Below are positions 9,414-20,400 of a DNA stretch of 64,000 nucleotides, in pieces. Position 1 is the stretch's first letter; the number at the start of each line of letters is the position of its first letter. Below the pieces are notes generated by a model. That model saw nothing but the letters and a program-made list of their open reading frames with translations, made no database searches and was not told the origin of the DNA. Source of the DNA: Rebecca billardiae RCC1528 (Eukaryota; Haptophyta). The position numbers and the translations under genes were made by a program. The stretch is taken from assembly GCA_965240325.2 (NCBI GenBank), contig OZ251222.1:4774001-4838000 (forward strand), given 5' to 3'.

Positions 9414-12400
9414 ATGGGCTTCCTCAGCACCAGCCGGGATCCGCAGGCGCTCCTCCCGAACGGCGTGGACAAGGCGACCGTCCTCGACTCGAGCCCCACC
9501 AGCCGTACCATCGTCGCCTGCTGCATCTGCTTCTACGTGATTGCCGTCGCGACGGCGTTCCTCACGCTCGGCGACTCGACCGAGCACCTCCTCCCGGCCG
9601 AGCAGTACGCCGCGCAGTGCGCGGGCACTGTGCTCGCCGCGTCTGTCGTTCTGCGCACTATCCACCTCCACTTCCAGCGCGGCTCGAAGACGACCACCGC
9701 CGACATCGCCATGCTCGCGACGAACGCGATCGCTGCGTCGTCCAACCTGCTGATGGGCACGATCCCCACGCCGATCATCGTCGACAAGGTCACCGGCACG
9801 AGCGAGTACATGATCCGCTGGTGCGAGTGGACGACACTTGCCTTCTTGATGACGTTCATCGTCGAGGGCCTCACGGCCACCTCCCTGGGCGAGGCCCTCT
9901 CGCTCGCGCTGCTGATGGGCGTGAGCGCGGGCTGCGGCCTCGTCTTCCCGTTCTGCGAGGGCGTGTGGGCGTGGGGCTTCGTGATGACCGTCTCCTTTGT
10001 GACGTACTTTGCTCTCTTCCCGCGCTACGCGCGCCGCCGCCGGCTGTACCACGAGGCGGTCGCCTCGTGCATGAGCGCGAGCGACGTCTCGCGCGTCGTC
10101 GCGACCAAGGTGAGCTACTACCTGATGACGTGCTGCACTGTCATGTGGACGCTCATCACGCTCGACTACTGCGTGACGTGGGCGGCAGCGCTCTACCAGG
10201 GGGCAGGCTATGGCCGCGGGCAGACGCGCCCGCAGTGGCCGTTCATCCTCGACTGCGTGCTCGACGTCACCGCCAAGCTACTGTGCGTGCGGGCAGCACG
10301 CGTCCGCGCGAGCTACTGCGCACGCGCGCGCGGGCCATCTGGCAAAGCGCAACGAGCGCGCTCACCCGCCGACCACCCCTGCGGCCCCTGCGATGCCCGC
10401 GCGCCTCGTGATGCCATGCAGGTACGCGCACATCATCTCGACGGGCCACGCGCACGTGCCGCGCGAGGCGGAGCGGCAGCAGGCGCGCTGGATCCGGGAG
10501 GCCATGGACATGGTCTGGTCGGGCTCCCAGGACACGATCGTGCTCTCCGAGCTCCAGGGCGAGGGCACCGCGCGCTCCCTAGCCTCGACCGGCCTGGCGA
10601 AGCTCATCGGCGAAGAGAACGCGCAGAAGTGGTCGTCGTGGCGCACGCAGAGCGTCGTCGTGCAGGCCAACCCCACCGTCGCCCGCCGCCGCTCCCGCAG
10701 CAGCTCGCTCAAGCTGTCCTCCGCCGAGCTCGCGCCGCGGACGCCGTCCATTGACGGCTCGTCTTCCGGCGACGACTCGTCGAACTCGTCCTCTTCCAAC
10801 TCGAGCTCCCCGTGGCGCGAGAGGCGGCAGATCCGGGACATGAAGGTGCACGGCCAGCTCTCCTTCATGCATGCCGCGGTGCACCCGCTCGTTCACTCGC
10901 TCAACCTCGTGGCCTCCAGCCCCTCGGACTCCGGCCGCGCGACCGCCTCCAACCCCACGGACGCGTGCGCTTCCTTTGAGAACCTCATCTCCGAGGCGTG
11001 GGCGTCGTCCTCGCGCGCGGAGGGCCAGACGTGCTCGCTGACGTGGTGCGCGCACTTTGACGACGGCTCGGCCGGCGGGCAGGAGAAGCACTGCGAGATC
11101 CAGGTCACCCAGTGCGAGCGCGAGCTGCACGTCGAGATGCCGCGCGGCTCGCCGCCGATGCGCGAGCGCTTCCTGATCCTCGTCATACGCGACGTGACCG
11201 AGCGCACACGCACGGCCGATCTCGAGAAGCAGCTCATGAACGAGATCGCGGACAAGACGGTGCTCGCCGAGCGCATCGGGCGGAAGAAGGACGAGGAGGC
11301 CAACCGCTTCTCGCGCCACGAGGTGAAGAACTGCGTGCTCGCCGCGATGGCGCAGTGCGAGGCGCTCGTCGAGTGGCACACCAAGACCGCCGAGTCGTTC
11401 GCAGCGGGCGTCGACACGCAGCCGCTGCGCGCGGGGCTCGAGGACCTCAGCTCCAAGCTGCAGCGCACGCTCAACACGGTGCTCGCCGCGGCGATGGCGA
11501 AGGACCTCGCGAACGGCGAGTACAGCCCGAAGCCCGAGTTCACCAAGGTCGAGACGCTGCTGCGCGACAACCTCGCCTCGTGCGGCCGATTCCAGCTGAG
11601 CCTCTCGCCGCGCGCGCTGCCGTCGGTGCTGCTAGACCCGCAGCTGCTCTTCTGCGTGCACCGCAACGCCATCTCGAACGCGGTCAAGTACGGCTGCGCG
11701 ACGAGCCCGATCGAGACCGTCGTCGAGGTCAAGGCGGGCACGCTCACGCTGCGCGTCGTCAACATGCCCGGGCCGAACCACGACAAGCTGCTCGGCGCGC
11801 AGGGCGCGGGCGAGCGCGTGTTTGAGCGTGGGCTGCGGCTGCACGACGTCGACGAGGAGCAGGAGGCGCGCGCGCTGCACACCGAGCGCGTCTCGGCGGG
11901 CGACGGCGGCTGGATCATGCGCCGCTGCGCGCTCGCGCTCGGCGGCGAGTGCACGATCGCGTTCGAGCCGGACAAGACCGTCTTCGAGCTCTCGTGCCCG
12001 GTGCGTACGCGCGAGGAGTACGACGCGACCAAGGCGACGGTCGGGTTTGAGCTGCCGCCCTCGACCGTCTGCATCGGCATCGACGACTCCAAGGTGCAGC
12101 GCACCATCCTCAAGAAGATCTTCTCCGCGGTGGGCGCGAAGCCGGAGCAGACGAGCATCTACGGCGAGTGCGACGAGCATATCGTCAACCTCCCCGCGCT
12201 GCTCGTGCAGGCCGTGCGCGCGCACCCGAGCCAGCGCGTCTTTGTGATCGGCGACGAGAACCTCGACCTGACCGAGGGCTGCGCGTGCACCACCGTCTCG
12301 TGCACGCAGGCGTTCGCGCAGCTCGGCGAGCTGCTGAGCGAGGAGGAGCGGGCGCGCGTGCTGCTCGTAATCCGCTCGGCGAACGACTCGAAGGCCGACG

Positions 12401-12879
12401 TCGACTGCTACCTCGAGCACGCGCACGGCGTGCTGCCCAAGCGCGGCTTCGCCAAGCAGGCGACCATCGACGCCATCGCGCCGATGTGGCACACGCGCTT
12501 CGCGCCGAGCACGCCGAGCGGGCACTCGCGCCTGCAGTCGCCGAAGGGCGCTTTGACGCGGCCCGCGACGATGCGCGCCAGCACGGCCAGCGGCGGCGGC
12601 ATCACGAACGAGATCCGCTGCGAGGTGAGCAGCACGGTCAGCAAGCTGATCCGCGAGCTGAGCTCGCGCTCGGCGCCGTGGTCGCAGGTGCGGCGCAGCC
12701 TCATCACCATCAAGGGCGAGCTGGCGAGCCTCAACGCCGTGTGCTGCACGGACGAGGAGCGGCTCACGGACGCGATGCGCTGCATCCAGGGGCTGCTCGA
12801 GCACGAGGACGAGCCGCCAGCATTCCGCACGCAGTGGCCCACGCTGCTCGGCGCCATCAACCGCGCGCTCGCCGTGTGA
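9414..12879 (+). CDS. Microbial rhodopsin fused to PAS, histidine kinase, receiver and Hpt-like domains
   Basis: Putative light-gated histidine kinase of 1,108 residues. Exon 1 is 9414-10282, the intron is 10283-10421 (GTGCGT...CAG) and exon 2 is 10422-12879. Splicing joins helix G as CVLDVTAKLLYAHII, matching the retinal-binding LDVSAK of bacteriorhodopsin: Lys288 would carry the Schiff base, with Asp284 at the D212 site. Helix C has MIRWCEW with Arg135 (R82 site) and Glu138 (D85 counterion site). One extra helix precedes the seven, as in enzyme rhodopsins. A PAS-like region ends LVIRDVTERTRT. HEVKN holds candidate phospho-acceptor His589. The ATPase N-box is NAISNAVKYG, but G1 and G2 are atypical. 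The receiver has GIDDSK, GDENLD, RSAND and LPK. The C-terminus resembles Hpt but has Ile in place of the His (ITIKG). Confidence 0.85.
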
Positions 12880-13377
12880 GTCGTCGTGCGGCAGCAGCGC
12901 TCGCGGCCGCTCCGCCTCCCCAGCACGCCGCCTACATCAGTCGTAAGCCGCATGATGCACCTACCCTGCCGCCCGCCCACAGTCCGTACACCGACACGTA
13001 TAACACTCCGACTGATGCTGGCGACGATGCATGATCGACGACGCGATGACGATACGGATATGCGCGCGCATGATCGATGCATGACTACGAATATGCATGA
13101 TCGATATGTCAGATGCTATACGACGATGACGTACTGCTGCTATACCGTTATAGCTACTCTGACTCTGTCGTGTATAACGTCATCGACATCGCATACGACG
13201 ACGCTACAGCAGCATCAACCTGCCTTACAGACCTGGCGAGTCTGCTACATCTGACTGCTGCTATTATTACGCGCGATACTATAGCCCCTCATCGCGTATA
13301 GCCTGCTTGCTTATTCAGCACCGTCATCATGTTATATCGTCATCAGTCTCAGCGGCAGTCATCGTCGCGTCGTATCG
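12880..13377. other. Convergent intergenic, low-complexity
   Basis: A 498-bp spacer between the 3' ends of the rhodopsin kinase and the giant receptor. It is rich in short gatgcatgatcg, gacgatg and tatacg motifs and more AT-rich than the coding DNA. No gene is seen. It presumably holds both 3' UTRs. Confidence 0.6.
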
Positions 13378-16300
13378 TCAGCCGCGGAAGAGGAATCTGA
13401 CGGCGTCGAGGCCCGCGCGCCACGCGCCGCCCACGCCGTCGCCCGCCGTCCCCGCCCACGTCTCGACGCGCAGCCCAAGCTCGATCGCGTGTGGCACGAA
13501 CTGCGCGAGCGCGAGCGCGAGCGGCTCGTGCAGCACAAACGTGGTGGTGAGCGCGCCCGCCCACGACGAGAGCATCGCCTCCGTCTTGGCGCGGCCGAAG
13601 AGGCGGCCGTACACGATCGAGAGCGCGCACGTGCACGCAAAGAGGAGCAGCATGGCCGCCCACGCGAGCGCGGAGCGCGCGGCGGGCGGCGGGCCCGCGC
13701 GGCGGCACCGGCGCACCGCGCTGCGCCGCCGCGCCTCCGCGAGCCGCCGGCGCGCGTACCACACCGTCAGCTCGACCTCGTCCAACCGGAGGTCGCCGTT
13801 CAGGTCGATCTCGCGCACGAGATTGCGCCGCTCGTGCTCGGCGAGCGGGTCGCCCAGCTCGGCCATCAGCACGCCGATGCCGGCGACGCCGATCGTGCCG
13901 TCGCCGTCCGTGTCGAAGCGGACGAACGCGTCGCGCAGCGCGAGCACCTCGCGCCTGGTCAGCCCGGCGCGCGCCGCCTCGGCCAGCGCGACGAGGGTGG
14001 CCGCGCGCCGCATGGACGGCTCTGACGCGCGCCGCTCGCGCGCCGCGGCCGCCGCCTGCTGCCAGTGCTCGAGCGCGGAGTGTGCGAGGGGCGCGGCGTC
14101 GCGCGAGGCTGCGGCGGGGGCGCGGGCGAGCGCCGCGTCGAGGGCCGGGCCCGTCATCGCCGGCTCCGCCACCTCCTCCTCCTCCTCCTCCGCAGCCGCC
14201 GCGTCCGCCGCCGCGGCTGGCGTCGGCGCGTGGTTGGTGTCGGCGCGCGGCGCATGCGGCGGCGCCTCAGAGCGCGGAGCGGTCGCGGCGCGGCCTGCCG
14301 CCTCCGCCGCCGGCGCGGGCGCTTGCGCCGGCGCGGCCGCCTGCGCCTGCGCCTCCGCGCCCTCGTCGTCGGCGTCGTCGGCATCCGCCAGCCTGGGCGA
14401 CGCGCGCAGCCTTGTGCCCGCGTGCGGCCAGGGGACCGAGGCTCCCGCAGGCGCCGCACCCGCCAACGAAGCACGTGGCGGCGCGCCCGGCGCGCCCGCG
14501 GGCGTGTGCGCCGGAGCGGGCGGCGGCGGCGCGCGCGGCGGCGAGGGCGGCGGCGAGGGGTCGGGCGGGTGCGTGCCGATGGGCCGGATCCGCGCGCCCG
14601 CGCCGCTGCCGAGCCCCACAGGTGCGGCGGGGCGGCGCGCGCCGCTTCGCGCGCCGCCGCTGCCGCCGCTGCCGACACTGCTGCCGCAGGAAGGCGGCCG
14701 GTCGGCGGCGGGCGCGGCCGTGCCCGCGTCCGCGGCGCGGTCAAAGGCGGCGGCGCGCGCTGCGAGCGTGCGCGAGCGCTCGAGCGAGAGCGCGCCCACC
14801 TCCATCCGCGAGAGCGAGCCCGCCGGCGCCGCAGCCTCCGCGCCCCCCTCCGCTTGCGCGCGCGCGTGCAGCCGCGCGGCCTCGCGCGGCCCGCCGCGCG
14901 CGTCCGCGCGCGCGCCGCTCTGCAGAGGCGCGACGATGCCGCGCCCGCTCGTCGGCACGTTGGGCACGTGCACGCGCGAGCCGGCGGAGGCGGGGCGCGC
15001 GAGGACCCACGCGGCCGGGGCGGCCTCGTCGCCCTCCGCCTCCGCCTCGCTCGGCAGCGGCGCGCGCGTGCCCACGAGCCGCCGTGCGGCGGGCGCGTGC
15101 GGCTGCGCGCGCAGCGGCGTCACGCTCGTGCCGCGCGGCGCGCCGCGCGGCGGCGGCGGCCCGGCGCGCCGCGCGCCCCCGCCGCGCGCCGCGCCCCTAC
15201 TCGCAAAGCGCGATCCGAGCATCAGCATGTCCGCCGCGCGCTCGCGCTCGGCCGCCGCCGACGAGCGCGCGCCGCGCTGCGTGCGGCCAGCCGCCGCGTC
15301 GGCGTCGGCGTCGGCGTGCTCGGCACCGACGGGCGTGCCCGGCTCCGAGCCCACGACCACGCCCTCGTACTCCTGCGCCGCGCCCAGCACCGCCGCGTAC
15401 CCGTACCCGCGTGCGCCGCGCCCGCCGCCCGTCCGAGCGCGCGCCCCAAAGTGCGCGCGCGCCGAGAGCCGCTGCACGGCCGCAAAGAGGCGGACGGCGG
15501 GCGTGGGGCGCTTCGGGTCGTCCGCGGCGCCGAAGCGCCAGAGCGCGCGGAAGAGCGCGAGGGCGGGGCCGGCGATCGCGCCGACGAGCAGCGCGTACAG
15601 CAGCACGGTCACCAGACCCACCGGAGCCGCTGCTTGGTCGTCCGGCCGCGCGCCCGCGCCGCCCTGCAGCGCGCCCTCGGAGAGCCGCGCGCCGCCGTCG
15701 GCGCCGTCGCGGTAGAGCATGCACTCGAGCGCGAGCTGGAGCGCGAGCGTGTTGAAGAGCGTCTGCACGAGCTCGGCGCGGCGCAGCGCGCGCTCGGGCG
15801 GGGTGAGCAGCAGCGCGAGCAGCGTGTGCGCGCGCACGATCGCGTCCGCCGCCCTGCGCGCGCCGCGCCGCAGCCGGCGCGCGCTCGAGCGCTCGGCGCG
15901 CGCCGCGAGGTGCAGCGTCGCGAGCCGGCGGCGCGCCTGGCGCTGCAGCACGACGGCCGCGACGTGCCTGCGCACCTCGGCGTCGCTGAGCCGCGCGGAG
16001 GGGCCGCGCATGCCGAAGCGCTCGAGGTGCTTCGCCGTCGTCGGCGTGGGCGGCGGCAGCGACACGGGCGTGCGCGCGCCGCTGCTGCGGCTACGAGCGC
16101 CGGGCGCGCGCCCGCCCCGCCGCGCGCCGCCGTCGGAGACGGCGAGGCCGCCGCCGTCCGCGCCCGCGCGCGCGTCGGCGTCGGCGGCTGAGGCGCGGTC
16201 GCTCGGCACGGAGACGAAGAGGGGCGGCGGCGGCGAGGGCGGCGGCGAGGGCGGCCCGGCCGCGCGCGGCGCGGCGCGATCGGCGGCCGCCGCGGCCGCG

Positions 16301-17405
16301 GCCGCCGCCTCGCGCGCGCGCCTCTTGCCGCGCACGACCTCGAGAGTGCTCGGGCCTGCGCCGCCGCACGCGCCGCCGGGGCGGACGACGACGATGCCGC
16401 CGGCGGCGGCGCCGGGCGTCGGGCCGCCGCCGCCGAAGCTGCAGCTCACGCGCTCGGCAGCGCCGCCGCGCGCGCCGCCGGCCGAGAGCGCCCCGCGCGG
16501 CGCGGACACGGAGCGCCGAGGGTCGGCGGCGGCGCGCGGCGGCGCGCGCTGCGCCGCGGCGGCCGAGGCGGCCGAGGGCGCGCGCCGCGCCGGGCTACGC
16601 CCGCGGCTGGCGCCGAGCGGCGAGCCGCCGCCAGCCGCGCCCCCGCCCGCGCGCCACACCGCCCCGCTCCCGCCCGAGCCCGCGCTCCGCCTCTGCACGC
16701 CCGCCCCGGCGTACGTGCGCAGCTCGTCCTCGTGCCACCGCGCGTACGTGCGGAGCGCGCGCGCGTCCGCCCAGAGGGCGAGGAGCAGGCACAGCGCGTT
16801 CGCGCCCGCGAGGAGGTAGACGAGGCGGTAGATCGCGGGGTTCTCGCGCCAGCCCTGCGCCGGCGTCGCGAGCACCGCGCGCGCGTCGTCCGCGCTGAAC
16901 GTGTTCACGCGCACGGCCTCCGCCTGCGCGCCCGCCTCGGCGTCGGAGGCGGGGAGCGCGACTGCCGCAAAGTCGGTGAGGTGCGTGCACGCGCAGTAGA
17001 GCAGCGAGGGCTCGGGGCCGGCCACCGCCTCGCAGCCGCTGGTGACCCACGCGCCGCCGCCCGCGGCCGAGGCGTCGTACCAGTGGCACGCGGCGCGGCG
17101 CGTGCACGCGCGGCCATTCCACGGCGGCGCGCACTCGCACACAGCGCCGCGCGCGCCGCCCTCCGGAGCGGGCGCGCACGCGCCGCGGCCGTGGCACCAG
17201 CCGAGCTGCGCGCAGTCGGCGCTGCCGTTGCCGGGCGCGCCCCAGCCCGCCGTCGGCGCGTCGGCCCGGAGCGGCAGCTGCAGCACGACAGGCGTGTGCA
17301 GCCCGCTGAGCGACAGCGCCGCGCCGCCCGCCGAGTAGAGCGTCACTGAGAGCACGGCCGAGGCGAGGGCGGCCACGCCGAGCGAGGACGTGTCCACGCG
17401 CTCGG

Positions 17406-17440
<35 letters not shown>

Positions 17441-20400
17441 TCCGCGCCGCCGTCGGCCCACGCGGAGGACGCGTTGGCGCTGGCGTGCACGTTGCGCCTC
17501 AGCGCGTACACGACAGCGTCCACGCCGCCGCCCAGCAGCGCCGCAGGCACGCCGTCGAGCGCGCTCGGCGGCAGCAGCGCGCCCGCCACCGCCGTGCCGT
17601 TGGCGCGCACCGCGGCCGCGCTCAGCCGCGCCGCGCTCACGTTGACGGCCGCGCCGACCGCCTCGGTCGGCGCCTCGCCCTGCACCGCGCCCGCGAGGAG
17701 CGCGCGCGCCAGCGCCGCGGTCGCCTTGCTCGCACTCGAGCCGAGCGCCGCCGCGGCCGCTGGCGCCAGCCCCGCCGCGTCCGGCGCGAGCGCGGCGTCG
17801 AGCGAGGCGAAGAGCGCCGCGGCCGTATGGCCGGCCACGCCCGTCTCCGCCGACGCGGCCGCGAGCTCGGCGAGCTGCCCGAGCGCGGAGGCCTGCGAGT
17901 CGGCGTCGAGGTCGCGCGCGGGCGCCGCGCGCAGCACGCTCTGCAGCACTGTCGCCGCCTGCGCGCGCGCGTCCGCCGTGCGCGGAGCGAGCCGCGCCGC
18001 GTGCGCTGAGACGGCGAGCAGCTCGCGCACGGCGCCGCGCGCGTCCACGCCCGCGGCCGCGCCGCCGGGCGCGCGCAGGCCGCCCGCGAGCGCGTCGGCG
18101 AGCTGCGCGGCCTCCGCGCCCGCGCCGCGCGCGAGCGCCTCCCTCGCGCGCGCCAGGCCCGCGCCAACCTCCGCCGCGCCCAGCCCGGCCGGCGGCGCGC
18201 GCGCCTCGCAGCGCGCGTACGCGGCAGCCGCGCCGCCGAGCGAGTCACGCACGGTCACGCGCACCGTGCGGTTGCCCGCGGGCAGCACGGCAAAGTCGAA
18301 GGGCGCGGCGCGCGGCGCGCCGAGCGGCGTGAACTCGAGCGCCTCGAGCGCCTCCCCGGCGGCCGCCGCGCCGCCGCCCGCCTCCGCCACCGCCTCCGCC
18401 TGCGCCTCAGCGTGCGCCTCCGCCTGCGCAAACGCGTAGCTGAGCGGCAGGTCCTCCGGGTCGTCGTCGGTCCAGCCGCCGCCCGCGGCCAGCGCGTACC
18501 GCGTGCGCAGCGCCTCGCCCGAGGGCGGCTCGACGCGGAGTGCGCCGCCGTACGGCGGCCGGTTCACGCGGACGAGCAGCTGCGCGAACGCGGCCGCCGC
18601 GCCGGCCGCCGCGCCTCCGTCCTTGGCGCCGCCCGCCGCTTGCGTGACGGTGAGGGACAAGGCGTACGTCGCGCCCGGCGTGAGCGCGCCAGACCTGAAG
18701 GCGAGCGCGCGGCCCGAGCGGCCGGTCGTGGTGACGGCGGACGTGTCCGCGAGGTCGAGCCCCGCGGGCGCGAGCTCGAGCGCGCCCTCCTCCTCCGCCC
18801 CCGCGCCCTCCTCCGCGCCGAGCACGAGCTGCGCCTCCCAGCGAAACTGCCAGCGCACCGCGCCCGCGGCCTCGGCCGCCTCCGCCGCCTCGTCCAGCGC
18901 CGAGCCGATCGCCAGCCGCTGCGTGGGCAGCGCGAACACGGGGTTGGCCTTGCGCGCGCTCGGCGGGAGCAGCGTGAGCGTGGGCACCGCGCGCCCCACC
19001 GTCTCCACCTCCACCGCCGCGCGCGCGGGCGCGAGGCCAGGCTTGGCCACGCGCACCGAGAATGTAAACGTGCCGGGCGGCAGTGCGCCCGCGCGCAGCG
19101 TCAGCACCGGCGCGCTCGCGTTGGCCCCGGCCGCGCCGAGGTCGAGCGGCGCGCCGTCCGCGCCGAGCGCGCGCGCCTCCCACGCGAACGTCAGGCCCGG
19201 CTGCGCGCCGCCGCCACCGCCCTCCTGGCCCGCGCCCTGCGGCGGCGGCGGCGCGTTGGGATCGACAGAGCCGCGCGCGTCAAGCTGCAGCGCGCTGCCC
19301 GCGCTCACGACGCGGCGGCTGCCGTCGCCGCCGCCGCCGAGGAGCGCCGCGCGCAACGGCTGGCGCTCGACGACGAGCACGACGCTCGCCTCGCCCGCCG
19401 CGCCCGGCTCGGCCTCCATCGCGCCGCGCACGCGCAGCTCATACGACACACCGGCAGCCATGCTGAACGGCGGCAGTGAGAGGGTCGGGCCGAGCGCGGC
19501 GCCGAGCGCGGCGCCGAGCGCGCCGCCCGCCGCGCTGAGCGGCGCGCCGGTGTCCGTCTCCCACGCGCGAACGAGCTCCCAGCCGAAGCGCACGCGCGCG
19601 CCCTCGGCGCCCTCGGGCCAGCACGCCGCCAGCGCCGCGCTCGCCTCGAGCGTCGTCTCCGCGTCCGCGCGCACGCGCCTCGTCGCTGGCCCTTCCACCG
19701 CCACCGCGGGCGCGGCCGCGTCCGAGCGGCGCACGCGCCAGCGCGCGCGCGCAGAGGCCGTGCCGAGGAACGAGCGCACCACGAGGGAGAAGTCGAGCGC
19801 GCCCGGCGGCAGCTGCGACAGCTCGAGCACGGCCGTGTGCGGCGGCAGCGCGCGCAGCGCCTCGTTGAGCGCGCGCGCACCGCCCGACGCGCCCGGCTCG
19901 ACACGCCACGTAAACTCGAGCGGCACGACGCCGCCGCCCGCCGAGGCCGAGCCGTCGAGGCGCAGCGTCTCGGCCGGGCAGCCCGAGAGCACGCTCGGCC
20001 CGGAGAGCGCGGCGACGGGCGTGGGGCAGCGCGCCTCGCGCCCGCACGGCGCGTCCGCGTGCACGGCCGCGCCGCCGCTCGCCCAGAGCGCGCCCGGCGC
20101 CGACTCGCACGGCGCCGGGTCGAGCGCGCACGCCGCCGGCCGCACCGCGCGCTCGCGCAGCGCGACGGCCGAGCCCGGCCGCGCGGCGGTGCCGGCGCCC
20201 AGCTGCGCGACGAGGGTGCGCTCGTCGCGCCAAAAGCACGCCGGCGGCTCCGTCGACGCGCCCTGCAGCACGGCGGCCACGCTTCGATCGTCGAGGAAGC
20301 GAGCGCACGGCAGCAGCTCAGCGCCGCGCGCGCCGCCGCGGTCGGTGGGCTGCGCGTCGAAGCGCAGCTCGAGCGTGCCCAGCGCCGCGCCAAACACGGC

